Assembly: GCA_029552745.1 (NCBI GenBank)
Contig: JAKPDK010000160.1
Coordinates: 115,344 to 179,343, forward strand
Reading direction: 5' to 3'
Length of the DNA stretch: 64,000 nt
DNA from: Candidatus Hydrogenedentota bacterium
GTDB taxonomy: Bacteria > Hydrogenedentota > Hydrogenedentia > Hydrogenedentales > SLHB01
The position numbers were made by a program, and so were the translations under genes. A model generated the notes under the pieces. It saw nothing but the letters and a program-made list of their open reading frames with translations, made no database searches and was not told the origin of the DNA. This document shows, in pieces, positions 55,831 to 64,000 of the stretch. Within the stretch, counting starts at the first letter, position 1. Every line of letters begins with the position of its first letter.

Positions 55831-58620
55831 TTGAGTAACGAGCTTTTGGACTATAAGGACACCGTTCATCTTCCCAAAACGGATTTTCCCATGAAGGCTG
55901 ATTTGCCGAAGCGGGAACCCGAAATTCTGAAATATTGGGACGAAATAGACCTCTATGGCCTCATGCGGAAACGGAATGCAGGCAAAAAAAAGTTTGTCCT
56001 GCATGACGGGCCGCCTTATGCCAATGGGGAAATACATGCTGGTACCGCTCTAAACAAGATATTGAAAGACTTTATCGTAAAATCTAAACAGATGAGCGGT
56101 TACGATTCCCCCTATGTACCCGGTTGGGATTGCCACGGATTGCCCATCGAGCATAAGGTGGTCAGCGAGCTGGGAGAAAAGGCTAAGTCCTTGTCTCAAG
56201 TAGAGATACGTCGCCGTTGCCGGGCGTTCGCACTGAAATACGTGGACATCCACCGCCGCGGATTCAAGAGGCTCGGCGTAACGGGCGATTGGCAAAACCC
56301 TTACTTAACCTTAAGCCCGGAGTACGTGGCGACCATCATCCGGTGTTTCGCGGAAATGTTCGAAAAGGGATATGTGTACAAAGGGCTGAAACCTATTCTA
56401 TGGTGTCCAGATTGCGAAACCGCCTTAGCAGAAGCGGAGGTGGAATACGCAAACCATGTATCCCCCTCCATTTATGTAAAGTTTGAAGTTGTTGGCTCTA
56501 TCCCCGGCTTGGAAGGGCAGTGGAACTTCGTTATATGGACTACCACTCCGTGGACTCTACCGGCAAATCTCGCCATTGCACTTCATCCGGATTACGAGTA
56601 CTGCGCCGTAGAAACACCAGCAGGTAACTATATCATGGCGGGTGTCCTCGCACCTGTCGCCCTCGAGACATGCGGCATTCAACAGTATAAGATAATTAAG
56701 AAATTCTTAGGTAAGGACTTAGAAGGTATCAGGTATAGACATCTCTACGATAAGAGTCGCGAGTGTCCAATCATTCTCGGGGAACATGTCACCTTAGACA
56801 CAGGTACCGGCTGTGTTCATACGGCACCCGGTCATGGGCAAGAAGACTATGTCGTAGGCGCCCGTTACAACATCGCCCCGTTTTCTCCGGTTGATGGGAA
56901 AGGCATATTTACTTCGGAAGCAGGAAAATACTCCGGATTGCGCGTGTTTCAAGCCAACGATGTAATCGTCCAAGACCTCAAAGAATGCGGGGCTCTGTTA
57001 CACGCTGAAAAATTAGAACATAGTTATCCCCATTGCTGGCGCTGTGGGGGTCCTCTCATTTTTCGTGCGACACCCCAATGGTTCGTGAACATGGACCATA
57101 AAGACTTGCGCCAACGACTCATCAAAGCTGTGGACACCGTACAATGGCTACCCGATTGGGGCAAGGAACGTATCGGCGGCATGATTGCCCAAAGACCCGA
57201 TTGGTGCATCAGCCGACAACGAGCATGGGGAGTTCCTATCCCTGTTTTCTACCGAAAAACAGACCACGAAGTCGTCGCCACGAAAGAGAGCTTCGAGAAA
57301 ATCGCTGCTCTGGCTGCCTCTGCTCCGGATGGCATTGACCGATGGTTCGATGCCCCATTACGAGACCTTTTGCCCGATGATTTGAAAGACCAGGCGGAAA
57401 ATTTGGAGAAAGAAACGGATATTCTCGATGTTTGGTTCGACTCCGGCGTCAGCCACCGAGCCGTCTGCGAGCGCCATCCCGACCTCACTTGGCCTGCAGA
57501 CCTATACCTAGAAGGTAGTGACCAACACCGTGGATGGTTTCAATCTTCAATCATCCCTGCTGTGGCAATCAAAGACGCACCACCCTATCGCGCCGTCATC
57601 ACTCATGGCTACGTGGTCGACGGAGAAGGCAAAAAGATGTCCAAGAAATTGGGCAACGTCATTGAAGTGCCCTGGCTGATGGAAAAATACGGTGCGGATA
57701 TCGTTCGGCTTTGGGTCGCATCCGAAAACTATCGGCTCGATATACGGCTTTCCGAAGAGATCATGAGCCGCCAACAGGATACGTACCGGCGCATACGTAA
57801 TACATTTCGGTACATGGTGGCAAATCTTCACGATTTTACTGAGAACGACCGAATCGAGTACAGCGAATTGCTCGACATAGACAAATGGGCGCTTCACCAA
57901 CTCGAGATTTTAAAAGAGCGTATCAAGAAAGGTTACGATTCCTACGAATTCCACGTAGTTTATCACGCCGCACTGAACTTTTGCTCCGTACAAATGAGCG
58001 CTTTCTACCTTGATGTGCTCAAAGATCGGTTGTACACCCATGCAAAAGCCTCCGTTGGACGACGAGCGGCACAAACGGTGTTAGCCGAAATCCTGGCTGC
58101 CTTGGTCAGACTTTTGGCGCCTATGTTGCCATACACCTGTGAAGAGGTATGGCGATATCTTCCAGCATGCATGAAAGACGTTCCAAGTGTTCATCTCACG
58201 GACTTTCCAGAAAAGAAAACAGAGCATTGTTTGGCACAACCCGTGTTGGACACATGGGAAAACCTGCTTCGTATCAGAGCCGTAGTGTCAAAACAATTGG
58301 AAGAGGCGCGGCGGAGCGAAATGATTGGTTCATCTCTTCAAGCCGCCGTCACCCTGAGACCGGGAGATGAAAGCGTAGAGAATACCTTGAATAGTTTTCG
58401 GAACCAATTGGAAGATATTTTCATTGTTTCCAAGTGCGAGATCCAAGCGATATCTCAACAAGCCGCAGAAACCGAAGAAAAGCTATTGGTTAGCGTCACC
58501 CCCGCGCCAGGGCGGAAATGTATCCGGTGCTGGCATGTACGCGAATCTGTGGGAACCGTTCAAAACCATCCGAGTATTTGTCACGTGTGCGCAGAACAAC
58601 TGGGAGTTTCGGCAGCATGA
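55831..58620 (+). CDS. ileS: Isoleucyl-tRNA synthetase
   Basis: About 929 residues from the TTG at 55831; the TTG at 55846 (giving DYKDT, typical of IleS) is equally possible. Reading could extend to 55741, but the extra residues are not IleS-like. Class I synthetase: DGPPYANGEIHAGTALNKILKD holds the HIGH-like motif, then the CP1 editing domain, PQWFVNM and WGVPIPVFY, KKMSKKLGNV as the KMSKS loop, and a C-terminal zinc finger KCIRCWHVRESVG...CHVC. Complete. Its stop overlaps the dksA-like start (ATGA). Confidence 0.96.
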   Translation: MSNELLDYKDTVHLPKTDFPMKADLPKREPEILKYWDEIDLYGLMRKRNAGKKKFVLHDGPPYANGEIHAGTALNKILKDFIVKSKQMSGYDSPYVPGWDCHGLPIEHKVVSELGEKAKSLSQVEIRRRCRAFALKYVDIHRRGFKRLGVTGDWQNPYLTLSPEYVATIIRCFAEMFEKGYVYKGLKPILWCPDCETALAEAEVEYANHVSPSIYVKFEVVGSIPGLEGQWNFVIWTTTPWTLPANLAIALHPDYEYCAVETPAGNYIMAGVLAPVALETCGIQQYKIIKKFLGKDLEGIRYRHLYDKSRECPIILGEHVTLDTGTGCVHTAPGHGQEDYVVGARYNIAPFSPVDGKGIFTSEAGKYSGLRVFQANDVIVQDLKECGALLHAEKLEHSYPHCWRCGGPLIFRATPQWFVNMDHKDLRQRLIKAVDTVQWLPDWGKERIGGMIAQRPDWCISRQRAWGVPIPVFYRKTDHEVVATKESFEKIAALAASAPDGIDRWFDAPLRDLLPDDLKDQAENLEKETDILDVWFDSGVSHRAVCERHPDLTWPADLYLEGSDQHRGWFQSSIIPAVAIKDAPPYRAVITHGYVVDGEGKKMSKKLGNVIEVPWLMEKYGADIVRLWVASENYRLDIRLSEEIMSRQQDTYRRIRNTFRYMVANLHDFTENDRIEYSELLDIDKWALHQLEILKERIKKGYDSYEFHVVYHAALNFCSVQMSAFYLDVLKDRLYTHAKASVGRRAAQTVLAEILAALVRLLAPMLPYTCEEVWRYLPACMKDVPSVHLTDFPEKKTEHCLAQPVLDTWENLLRIRAVVSKQLEEARRSEMIGSSLQAAVTLRPGDESVENTLNSFRNQLEDIFIVSKCEIQAISQQAAETEEKLLVSVTPAPGRKCIRCWHVRESVGTVQNHPSICHVCAEQLGVSAA

Positions 58621-58988
58621 ACAAAAAAGAAATGAAACATTTCGAAAAACTGCTTCGTGAGGAAGAACAGCGAATTCGTGACGCTATGGGACGTCATGAA
58701 AAAGAGACGCTTTATCAACCGCCTAGCGATTCGAATCCCATAGACCTCACGAGCTACGCTGAAGCCGGAACAGATAACAACGAGCGGGAAGTCGCTCTTC
58801 GGCTCGCCGGTGATGAAGCCGAGAGACTTCGCGAAGTGGCAGAGGCATTGGAACGTATCAAAGACGGAACGTATGGTGAGTGTCTCGGGTGCAAAGAACC
58901 CATCCCTAAAAAACGTTTGGAAGCCTTTCCAGCGGCAAAGTATTGTGTCGCGTGCAAAAGCAAACTCGAACGCGACGGCTACCTATGA
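58617..58988 (+). CDS. DksA/TraR C4-type zinc-finger protein
   Basis: 123 residues. N-terminal coiled-coil helix (KEMKHFEKLLREEEQRIRDAM) and TSYAEAGTDNNEREVAL, then the zinc finger CLGCKEPIPKKRLEAFPAAKYCVAC with four cysteines. DksA-type proteins bind the RNA polymerase secondary channel. The acidic pair of the coiled-coil tip (DxxDxA of DksA) is not clear here, so the ppGpp role is uncertain. ATGA overlaps with both neighbours show tight coupling to ileS and lspA. Confidence 0.9.
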   Translation: MNKKEMKHFEKLLREEEQRIRDAMGRHEKETLYQPPSDSNPIDLTSYAEAGTDNNEREVALRLAGDEAERLREVAEALERIKDGTYGECLGCKEPIPKKRLEAFPAAKYCVACKSKLERDGYL

Positions 58989-59515
58989 CCAAAGTTAAAC
59001 TCGACAAGCGGCAATCTCTTATGATTGCTGTATTTTTGGCAGTTCTGGCTCTGGACCAGATTACCAAGTTTCTCATCGTTCGGTTTGTTCCCGAACGTTA
59101 CCATGTCAATGAAACGTTCTTCTATATCACTCACGAGTTAAATCCGGGCTTGGTTGGAGGTATCTTTGGCCAGTCGCCTTTGATTGTCAAGATTGCTCCC
59201 CTAGCGGCGACCGTCGTCTTGTTCTTATTATACAAACACCTTGAAATCTCCTCTCGGCTTCAATCCATCGCATTCGGGATGATTGTCGGCGGCGCCGTAG
59301 GCAATATTCTTGACCGTTTCTTACGAGGAAAAGTGGTAGATTTCCTACAGTTCAATTTCTATTTTCTAAGCGACATTTTGCCCCTGCCAACCACGCGGTA
59401 TCCCGCGTTCAATGTCGCCGATTCTGCAATCTGCATCGGAGTAGGTATCTTAATCTTCTGTTGGCGCAAACTGGGAAGCCCATCCGAGATGCCCAATGCT
59501 ATCCACACTGATTAA
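58985..59515 (+). CDS. lspA: Lipoprotein signal peptidase II
   Basis: 176 residues, four membrane helices. It cuts prolipoproteins before the lipidated Cys. Motifs seen: DQITKF, HELNPGLVGGIF, GNILDRFLRGKVVDFLQF (first catalytic Asp region) and FNVADSAICIG (second catalytic Asp). Length typical. ATGA overlap with the dksA-like gene, 20-base overlap with lgt. Substrates in the window include the lipoprotein at 46050. Confidence 0.93.
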   Translation: MTKVKLDKRQSLMIAVFLAVLALDQITKFLIVRFVPERYHVNETFFYITHELNPGLVGGIFGQSPLIVKIAPLAATVVLFLLYKHLEISSRLQSIAFGMIVGGAVGNILDRFLRGKVVDFLQFNFYFLSDILPLPTTRYPAFNVADSAICIGVGILIFCWRKLGSPSEMPNAIHTD

Positions 59516-60317
59516 AATCGGTCCCGTCTCTATTCACTCCTATGGCCTTCTCATCGGCATAGGATTTATCGTAAGCTTGTATTTCATGAGGCGCGATGCT
59601 CGGACACGTCATTTTAACCCCGACCACGTGACAGACCTCGCCTTTTGGGGGCTTCTATGGGGAATCATCGGCACACGGGTATTTCATATTCTCCTATTCC
59701 CTTCCGAGTATTCGTGGTCTGACCCGATCGGTTGGATAGCCGTTTGGCGGGGTGGACTGGTGTTTCAAGGTGCTTTCCCGCCCGTAATTCTGGTCTTCAT
59801 TATCTATTGCAAAAAACACCACTTGCCCATCTGGAAAATGGCAGATATTGTCTGCCCCTACATCCCTCTAGGTCATGCGTTTGGTCGGTTAGGGTGTTTT
59901 ATGCATGGATGTTGCTTTGGCAAAACTTGCCAGCTCCCGTGGGCGGTATCGTTTCCCGCCGGGAGCCCCGCATGGGACCTCCATCAACGCATGGGGCTCA
60001 TACCGCCGGACGCCAAGTGGTCTTTGGCAATCCATCCAACGCAACTTTACAGCGCAGGCGGGTTGCTCATCATTTTTCTTATTCTCAGGTATTTGCGAGA
60101 AAGATGGCACCCAGTGGATGGCTTCACCTTTCCGGCTTATCTCGTGCTGTACAGCATTTTCCGCTTCGTCGTAGAATTCTACCGCGGAGACCACAACCCA
60201 ACTCATTTCGGCAATCTGTCCGATCAGCAAGTATTTTGTCTCGTGGGAGTCGGCGTGGGAGTCTTGATCTACGCGATGCTCATCCGCAGGAAAAAGACCT
60301 CTTCGCAACACTCCTAA
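59496..60317 (+). CDS. lgt: Prolipoprotein diacylglyceryl transferase
   Basis: 273 residues with ~7 membrane helices. Transfers diacylglyceryl to the lipobox Cys, the step before LspA. Family pieces: SIHSYGLLIGIGF, VWRGGLVFQGA (H-bond/active-site loop), and HAFGRLGCFMHGCCFGK, equivalent to the GRxGNFxNxE signature but with the Cys-rich variant found in several phyla. QRMGLIPP...HPTQLYSA and EFYRGDH follow. The lgt start overlaps lspA, so both maturation enzymes are co-expressed with ileS. Confidence 0.92.
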   Translation: MLSTLIKIGPVSIHSYGLLIGIGFIVSLYFMRRDARTRHFNPDHVTDLAFWGLLWGIIGTRVFHILLFPSEYSWSDPIGWIAVWRGGLVFQGAFPPVILVFIIYCKKHHLPIWKMADIVCPYIPLGHAFGRLGCFMHGCCFGKTCQLPWAVSFPAGSPAWDLHQRMGLIPPDAKWSLAIHPTQLYSAGGLLIIFLILRYLRERWHPVDGFTFPAYLVLYSIFRFVVEFYRGDHNPTHFGNLSDQQVFCLVGVGVGVLIYAMLIRRKKTSSQHS

Positions 60318-60418
60318 GTTTGTACTTCCGCAAGAAAACGATTATCCTTTCTAACGTTGAGGAGGGAAATTCCTCAAACCATGTAAATTGTTCTAGCGAC
60401 AAGAGGAGGACTGTTGTT

Positions 60419-61000
60419 ATGGTTTTGACGGCATCAACCATGTTACCCCTTGGAACCTCGGCACCGGATTTCTCATTACCTGATACCCACGGGAAAATGG
60501 TCTCTTTAAAGGACTTTCAGGACAAGCCGGTGTTACTTGTCATGTTCATCTGCAACCACTGCCCTTATGTGAAGCATATTCAACCTCGCCTCGTCCCCTT
60601 TTGTAAGGAATTGCAGGACCGCGGAGTCGGGGTTGTGGCGATCAATTCAAACGACGCATCGCAGTATCCTGATGACAGCCCGGAAAACATGGCAAAAGTC
60701 GCCAAACAATTGGGATACACCTTTCCTTACCTGTATGACGAACAACAAAAGGTCGCTAAGGAATACGCGGCCGCTTGCACACCCGACTTTTACGTCTTTG
60801 ATTCAGCCCGGCGTCTTGTGTACCGAGGACAATTCGATGACAGCCGCCCTGGCAACGGCGTACCTGTTACAGGGAAAGACCTGTGGGACGCGATCGACGC
60901 GCTACTCACCGGTCGCACCGTTTCGCTAAAACAGAAGCCTAGTATGGGCTGCAATATTAAATGGAAGCCCGGTAACGAACCTAGTTATTTTGCCCACTGA
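60419..61000 (+). CDS. Thioredoxin-fold redoxin (AhpC/TSA-like)
   Basis: 193 residues from the ATG at 60419, with AGGAGG upstream. The thioredoxin fold shows LGTSAPDFSLPDTHGKMVSLKDF, LLVMFICNHCPYVKHIQPRL with a CxxC-like Cys-Asn-His-Cys, VVAINSNDASQYPDDSPENM and FPYLYDEQQ, ending YVFDSARRLVYRGQFDD. This is the thioredoxin-family type with CNHCPY, common in diverse bacteria. No signal peptide. Follows lgt by 100 bases, with its own ribosome site. Confidence 0.9.
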   Translation: MVLTASTMLPLGTSAPDFSLPDTHGKMVSLKDFQDKPVLLVMFICNHCPYVKHIQPRLVPFCKELQDRGVGVVAINSNDASQYPDDSPENMAKVAKQLGYTFPYLYDEQQKVAKEYAAACTPDFYVFDSARRLVYRGQFDDSRPGNGVPVTGKDLWDAIDALLTGRTVSLKQKPSMGCNIKWKPGNEPSYFAH

Positions 61001-61130
61001 CGAAAAGCATCAATACCATGCAGTTAAAGTCATGCCGCTACAGGGTTGATAAGGAGTATTTTCTTTCGCTCTAGCACATGGTGGAGTAAGGAGGGGAATA
61101 GGGTTAGATAACTGAGGGGAGTCGTACTAC

Positions 61131-62969
61131 ATGCAACTTTTTGCCGTTGATTGGTTGGTCATAGTGGCTTATTGCGTCATAGCTTTAGCTATAGGCGCAT
61201 GGTATTCCCGAAGAGCTGTAAAAAATGTCGAAGAATTCTTTGTCGCCGGCAGAAACCTCTCATGGTGGATAGCCGGCACATCCATTGTAGCGACCACCTT
61301 CGCTGCAGATACTCCTCTCGCCGTTGCCCGACTCACTCGCGGGTCCGGCATATACGAGAACTGGCTATGGTGGAGCGGCGTGATGAGCGGTTTGCTGTGC
61401 GTCCTTTTCTATGCCCGCCTTTGGAGAAGAGCCGGCATCTTGACCGATATAGAGTTTATCGAATTACGATACGAGGGCAAATCCGCGGCGGTACTTCGCG
61501 GTTTCATGGCGGTTTACAGCGGGGTTCTTCAGAATTGTATCGTCATGGCGTGGGTTATCGTTGCCATGGTGAAAATATCCGGTAGTCTATTTGATTTGAG
61601 CCTCGTAAATGAAGTCATGGGCGCATGGACAGGCATTCAGATAGACTGGGGAAAAATCATCGTCATAACGACCATGACCCTCATTACCTTACTCTACACT
61701 GTCTTATCGGGTTTTTGGGGTGTGGTCATGACTGACTTTGTCCAGTTCATTATCGCCATGTCTGGCTCCATTTCGCTAGCCGCCATCGTTGTCTATAAGA
61801 TGGGCGGATTCTCAGAAATGGTTACGAAAATCCAATCGTCTCAAGAATTTACCCCGCGCCTATTGCACTTCGTGCCAGATTTCGCCACGGCAACACGACT
61901 TGCCCTCATTACGTTCGTCATTCAGGTCACCGTGCAGTGGTGGGGCGGGGGACAAGGCGGCGGGTATCTTGCCCAACGGCTGTTTGCCACGCGAAGCGAA
62001 CGGGATTCGGCGCTCGCCGCATTGTGGTTTAATTTCGCCCACTACGTCTTGAGACCTTGGCCCTGGATCATTGTGGGTTTGGCGTCCATCGTCTTCATTC
62101 CCCAAACCGATTTACTTGATCCAATTACCGGAAAACCCGACTTCGAAAGGGTCTATCCCATGATGATGGTGAGGTTTTTGCCGACTGGATTACGGGGATT
62201 GATGGTGGCTTCCCTACTGGCAGCGTTTATGAGCACGATCGATACGCAATTAAATTGGGGCGCATCGTATATCGTCAATGATCTGTACAAACGATTCCTA
62301 AGAAAAGAGGCATCACAGAAACATTATGTCTTCATCTCCCGCCTCACCATGGTTACCCTGATGATACTAGGCGGTATCACCGCATGGAACTATGACTCGA
62401 TCACCGAGGCTTGGATTTACTTGGCTAAGTTAACGGCGGGAGCGGGCTTCGTAGGACTTTTACGATGGTACTGGTGGCGCGTGAATGCCTGGGCTGAAAT
62501 TACCGCCCTTCTGGCTTCCTTAGTCACCGCAAACGCTAATCTCCTCTTTCGTTTACTGCACCGCATAGGGTTAGTTTCCAATCGCATGATGGAAAAGGTC
62601 GACTGGCTATACTCATCCGAAGCATACGCCATCTTACTGCTCATCATTATTATTGTATGCACAGCTGCCTGGATCGTGGTGATGTATCTCACCCGACCTG
62701 TTTCAGACGCAAAATTAGAGGCTTTTTATCAGCGTGTTAGACCGGGAGGTTGGTGGAAACCTGTAGCCCAACGCTGCAACATCACTCCCACACGCCCGAC
62801 AATCAGCCTTTGGCTACCCTGGGCTGCCGGGGTCATCTGCATTTACACCGCCATGTTTGGTGTGGGGCACATCTGTTTAGCAGAATATCTGCGTGGGTTC
62901 CTGTTCCTACTCGTTGCAGCAGTCTCAGGTTGGTACATGGTTTCCCAAGCGTCCCTGTTGAAAGACTAG
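61131..62969 (+). CDS. Sodium:solute symporter family transporter
   Basis: 612 residues, about 14 membrane helices. It starts WLVIVAYCVIALAIGAWYSRRAVKNVEEFFVAGRNLSWW, the classic SSS N-terminus. The broken first helix and Na-site serines are suggested by AGTSIVATTFAADTPLAV. The C-terminal part has MTDFVQFIIAMSGS, LAAFMSTIDTQLNWGASYIVNDLYKRF, matching SLC5-type core. GAGGGGAG precedes the start. Substrate unknown; a sugar or organic acid fits the neighbours. Its stop overlaps the thiL stop at CTAG. Confidence 0.92.
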   Translation: MQLFAVDWLVIVAYCVIALAIGAWYSRRAVKNVEEFFVAGRNLSWWIAGTSIVATTFAADTPLAVARLTRGSGIYENWLWWSGVMSGLLCVLFYARLWRRAGILTDIEFIELRYEGKSAAVLRGFMAVYSGVLQNCIVMAWVIVAMVKISGSLFDLSLVNEVMGAWTGIQIDWGKIIVITTMTLITLLYTVLSGFWGVVMTDFVQFIIAMSGSISLAAIVVYKMGGFSEMVTKIQSSQEFTPRLLHFVPDFATATRLALITFVIQVTVQWWGGGQGGGYLAQRLFATRSERDSALAALWFNFAHYVLRPWPWIIVGLASIVFIPQTDLLDPITGKPDFERVYPMMMVRFLPTGLRGLMVASLLAAFMSTIDTQLNWGASYIVNDLYKRFLRKEASQKHYVFISRLTMVTLMILGGITAWNYDSITEAWIYLAKLTAGAGFVGLLRWYWWRVNAWAEITALLASLVTANANLLFRLLHRIGLVSNRMMEKVDWLYSSEAYAILLLIIIIVCTAAWIVVMYLTRPVSDAKLEAFYQRVRPGGWWKPVAQRCNITPTRPTISLWLPWAAGVICIYTAMFGVGHICLAEYLRGFLFLLVAAVSGWYMVSQASLLKD

Positions 62970-63949
62970 CGGTTAACAAAATGCTGATAACCGGTAAAGG
63001 TAACCGGTTTTGAATCGATGCGAACTCCCTCCCAGTCCTCTACAAATCGGCCTACCACGTAAAGGTCCTTCTGGAAAGTCTGACGAAATGCGCGGCACAC
63101 TTCTTCTGAAACGTTTGCAGCGACCGCACAAGCCAGCTCATAATCTTCTCCCCCAGTTAACGCCAGTTCCAAGGGGGACAAAGCTTCTTTTTCGCAGTAA
63201 GCAACAAAACTTTCTTGAAAAGGAATGTGTCTTGAAAAAAGGTCTACCCCTAAACCGGCCGGCTCTCCCAGGTGACCAGCGTCCTGAAATAAGCCGTCAC
63301 TGATGTCAAGCATCGCGTGCACGTCCGAACAGGCACAAAGCCACTGTCCGCATTGAATTCGTGGTACTGGATGAAGATGGGCACGCAGCACTTCTGGAGG
63401 AGCTTCACGACCATTTTCCAAGGCGTGAAGCCCCGCTGCCGCGGTTCCCAAAGGTCCCGTCACACAAAGTAAATCCCCTGGAAGAGCACCCTTTCTACGA
63501 AGACACCTCCCCCCTACCGCTTCTCCTACCATAGCAAGGTCAACGAAGAGTGCGTCGGGCGAGTGTGCCGTGTCACCTCCAACGATCACTGCTCCAAATC
63601 GATTAAGAGCATCAACCATCCCCCGGTATAAATCTTCCAGAAAACGTACCCGTGTTGATGACGGGCACGCAACCGAAGTGACACAAAAAAGAGGAGCACC
63701 TCCCATGGCAGCAATATCGCTGAGTGCGCGCACCGCCGCTTTCCATCCTATATCTTCAGGCGAAAAATACGACCGACGAAAGTGGACATTTTCGAGGAAC
63801 ATGTCCGAAGATACTAGCAATAGACGGTCAGAACAGCGAACAACAGCGCAATCATCCCCCACCCCCTCGAGTAGAAACGAAGCCGTCGGCAGAAACTGAG
63901 CAAGACGTTCAATGAACCCGAACTCACCCGTATCTTCTAACGTTTGCAT
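62966..63949 (-). CDS. thiL: Thiamine-monophosphate kinase
   Basis: 327 residues. It makes thiamine diphosphate from the monophosphate. Family motifs: VGDDCAVV, SSDMFLENVHF, WKAAVRALSDIAAMGGAP, GGDTAHSPDALFVDLAMVG, LDISDGLFQDAGH and LTGGEDYEL. AAGGG precedes the ATG. Length typical. It is nine bases downstream of a possible upstream gene tail at the window's right edge. Confidence 0.94.
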   Translation of the reverse strand: MQTLEDTGEFGFIERLAQFLPTASFLLEGVGDDCAVVRCSDRLLLVSSDMFLENVHFRRSYFSPEDIGWKAAVRALSDIAAMGGAPLFCVTSVACPSSTRVRFLEDLYRGMVDALNRFGAVIVGGDTAHSPDALFVDLAMVGEAVGGRCLRRKGALPGDLLCVTGPLGTAAAGLHALENGREAPPEVLRAHLHPVPRIQCGQWLCACSDVHAMLDISDGLFQDAGHLGEPAGLGVDLFSRHIPFQESFVAYCEKEALSPLELALTGGEDYELACAVAANVSEEVCRAFRQTFQKDLYVVGRFVEDWEGVRIDSKPVTFTGYQHFVNR

Positions 63950-63958
63950 TCTTTTCCC

Positions 63959-64000
63959 TTACTGCGCCCTATACTTATGATTCAAGGCACCGCCAAGCAT
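63959..64000 (-). CDS. Possible 3' end of an upstream gene
   Basis: Thirteen sense codons read into a TAA at 63959-63961 and stay open at the window edge (ending KYRAQ). The nine-base gap to thiL suggests an operon neighbour. Too short to identify; coding status is inferred from spacing only. Confidence 0.3.
   Translation of the reverse strand: MLGGALNHKYRAQ

Noticed and set aside
1..64000. CRISPR arrays, transposases or prophage genes
   Set aside because: No direct-repeat spacer pattern, transposase or phage structural motif seen in the translated genes.

Overview
The window looks like a chromosomal segment of an uncultured Gram-negative-type bacterium. Base composition appears moderate (near 50% G+C, by eye). 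Lipoprotein maturation genes (LspA, Lgt), a Tat-exported Gfo/Idh/MocA oxidoreductase, several sigma-54 activators, secreted beta-helix and beta-propeller/GH-like proteins, a URO-D/DUF1638 pair and DUF58/DUF4129 proteins together recall Hydrogenedentota, Sumerlaeota or PVC-like heterotrophs. That placement is inferred from gene content, not from a marker gene. I recognised no rRNA, tRNA, CRISPR array, prophage or insertion sequence; nearly all of the DNA is coding, in short operons with frequent ATGA overlaps.

Layout. 1-2979 (+): 3' end of a glycosidase-like gene overlapping a membrane-anchored solenoid/Ser-Thr kinase. 2974-7596 (-): five-gene unit, stand-alone Lon N-terminal-domain protein > Memo-like > Nif3-like > GlgA > TsaE. 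7810-9173 (+): exonuclease III and PduO-type cobalamin adenosyltransferase. 9193-16824 (-): leuS followed by two paralogous secreted beta-helix proteins and an unknown protein with a toroid-like look. 17061-20198 (+): flavodoxin, URO-D-type methyltransferase, DUF1638 protein and CPBP-type membrane protein, probably a corrinoid methyl-transfer cassette. 20262-24335 (+): a 1357-residue toroid/esterase fusion. 24475-26037 (+): GAF/sigma-54 activator; 26047-26976 (-): ispH. 27197-31693 (+): Tat-exported oxidoreductase, HEAT-repeat protein, second oxidoreductase. 31718-34790 (-): DUF58 and DUF4129-like membrane proteins. 34993-38540 (+): family-4 uracil-DNA glycosylase, NtrB/NtrC-like pair; 38559-39938 (-): activator with a degenerate receiver; 40134-41213 (-): leuB with a clear terminator. 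41423-48215: M28 peptidase, degenerate GGDEF regulator, PP2C phosphatase, coiled-coil membrane protein, PKD lipoprotein. 48287-52631 (-): HAD phosphatase and a beta-propeller/DUF4091 protein. 52802-55679 (+): radical SAM protein and a RACo-like corrinoid activator. 55831-62969 (+): ileS-dksA-like-lspA-lgt, a redoxin and a sodium/solute symporter; 62966-64000 (-): thiL and a possible gene tail.

Three themes recur. First, carbohydrate handling: several secreted or cytoplasmic glycan-active candidates with two Gfo/Idh/MocA oxidoreductases, a solute symporter and glycogen synthase. Second, cobalamin methyl chemistry: adenosyltransferase, URO-D methyltransferase, DUF1638 and a RACo-like activator spread over 45 kb. 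Third, signalling: kinase, PP2C phosphatase, a two-component pair, three sigma-54 activators and a GGDEF protein. Several proteins have lost canonical active-site residues (GGDEF reads GGGKF, one receiver lacks its acidic pair, a PhoPQ-related domain lacks its Ser-containing motif, one oxidoreductase lacks EKP), so pseudo-enzyme regulators or binders look common here.
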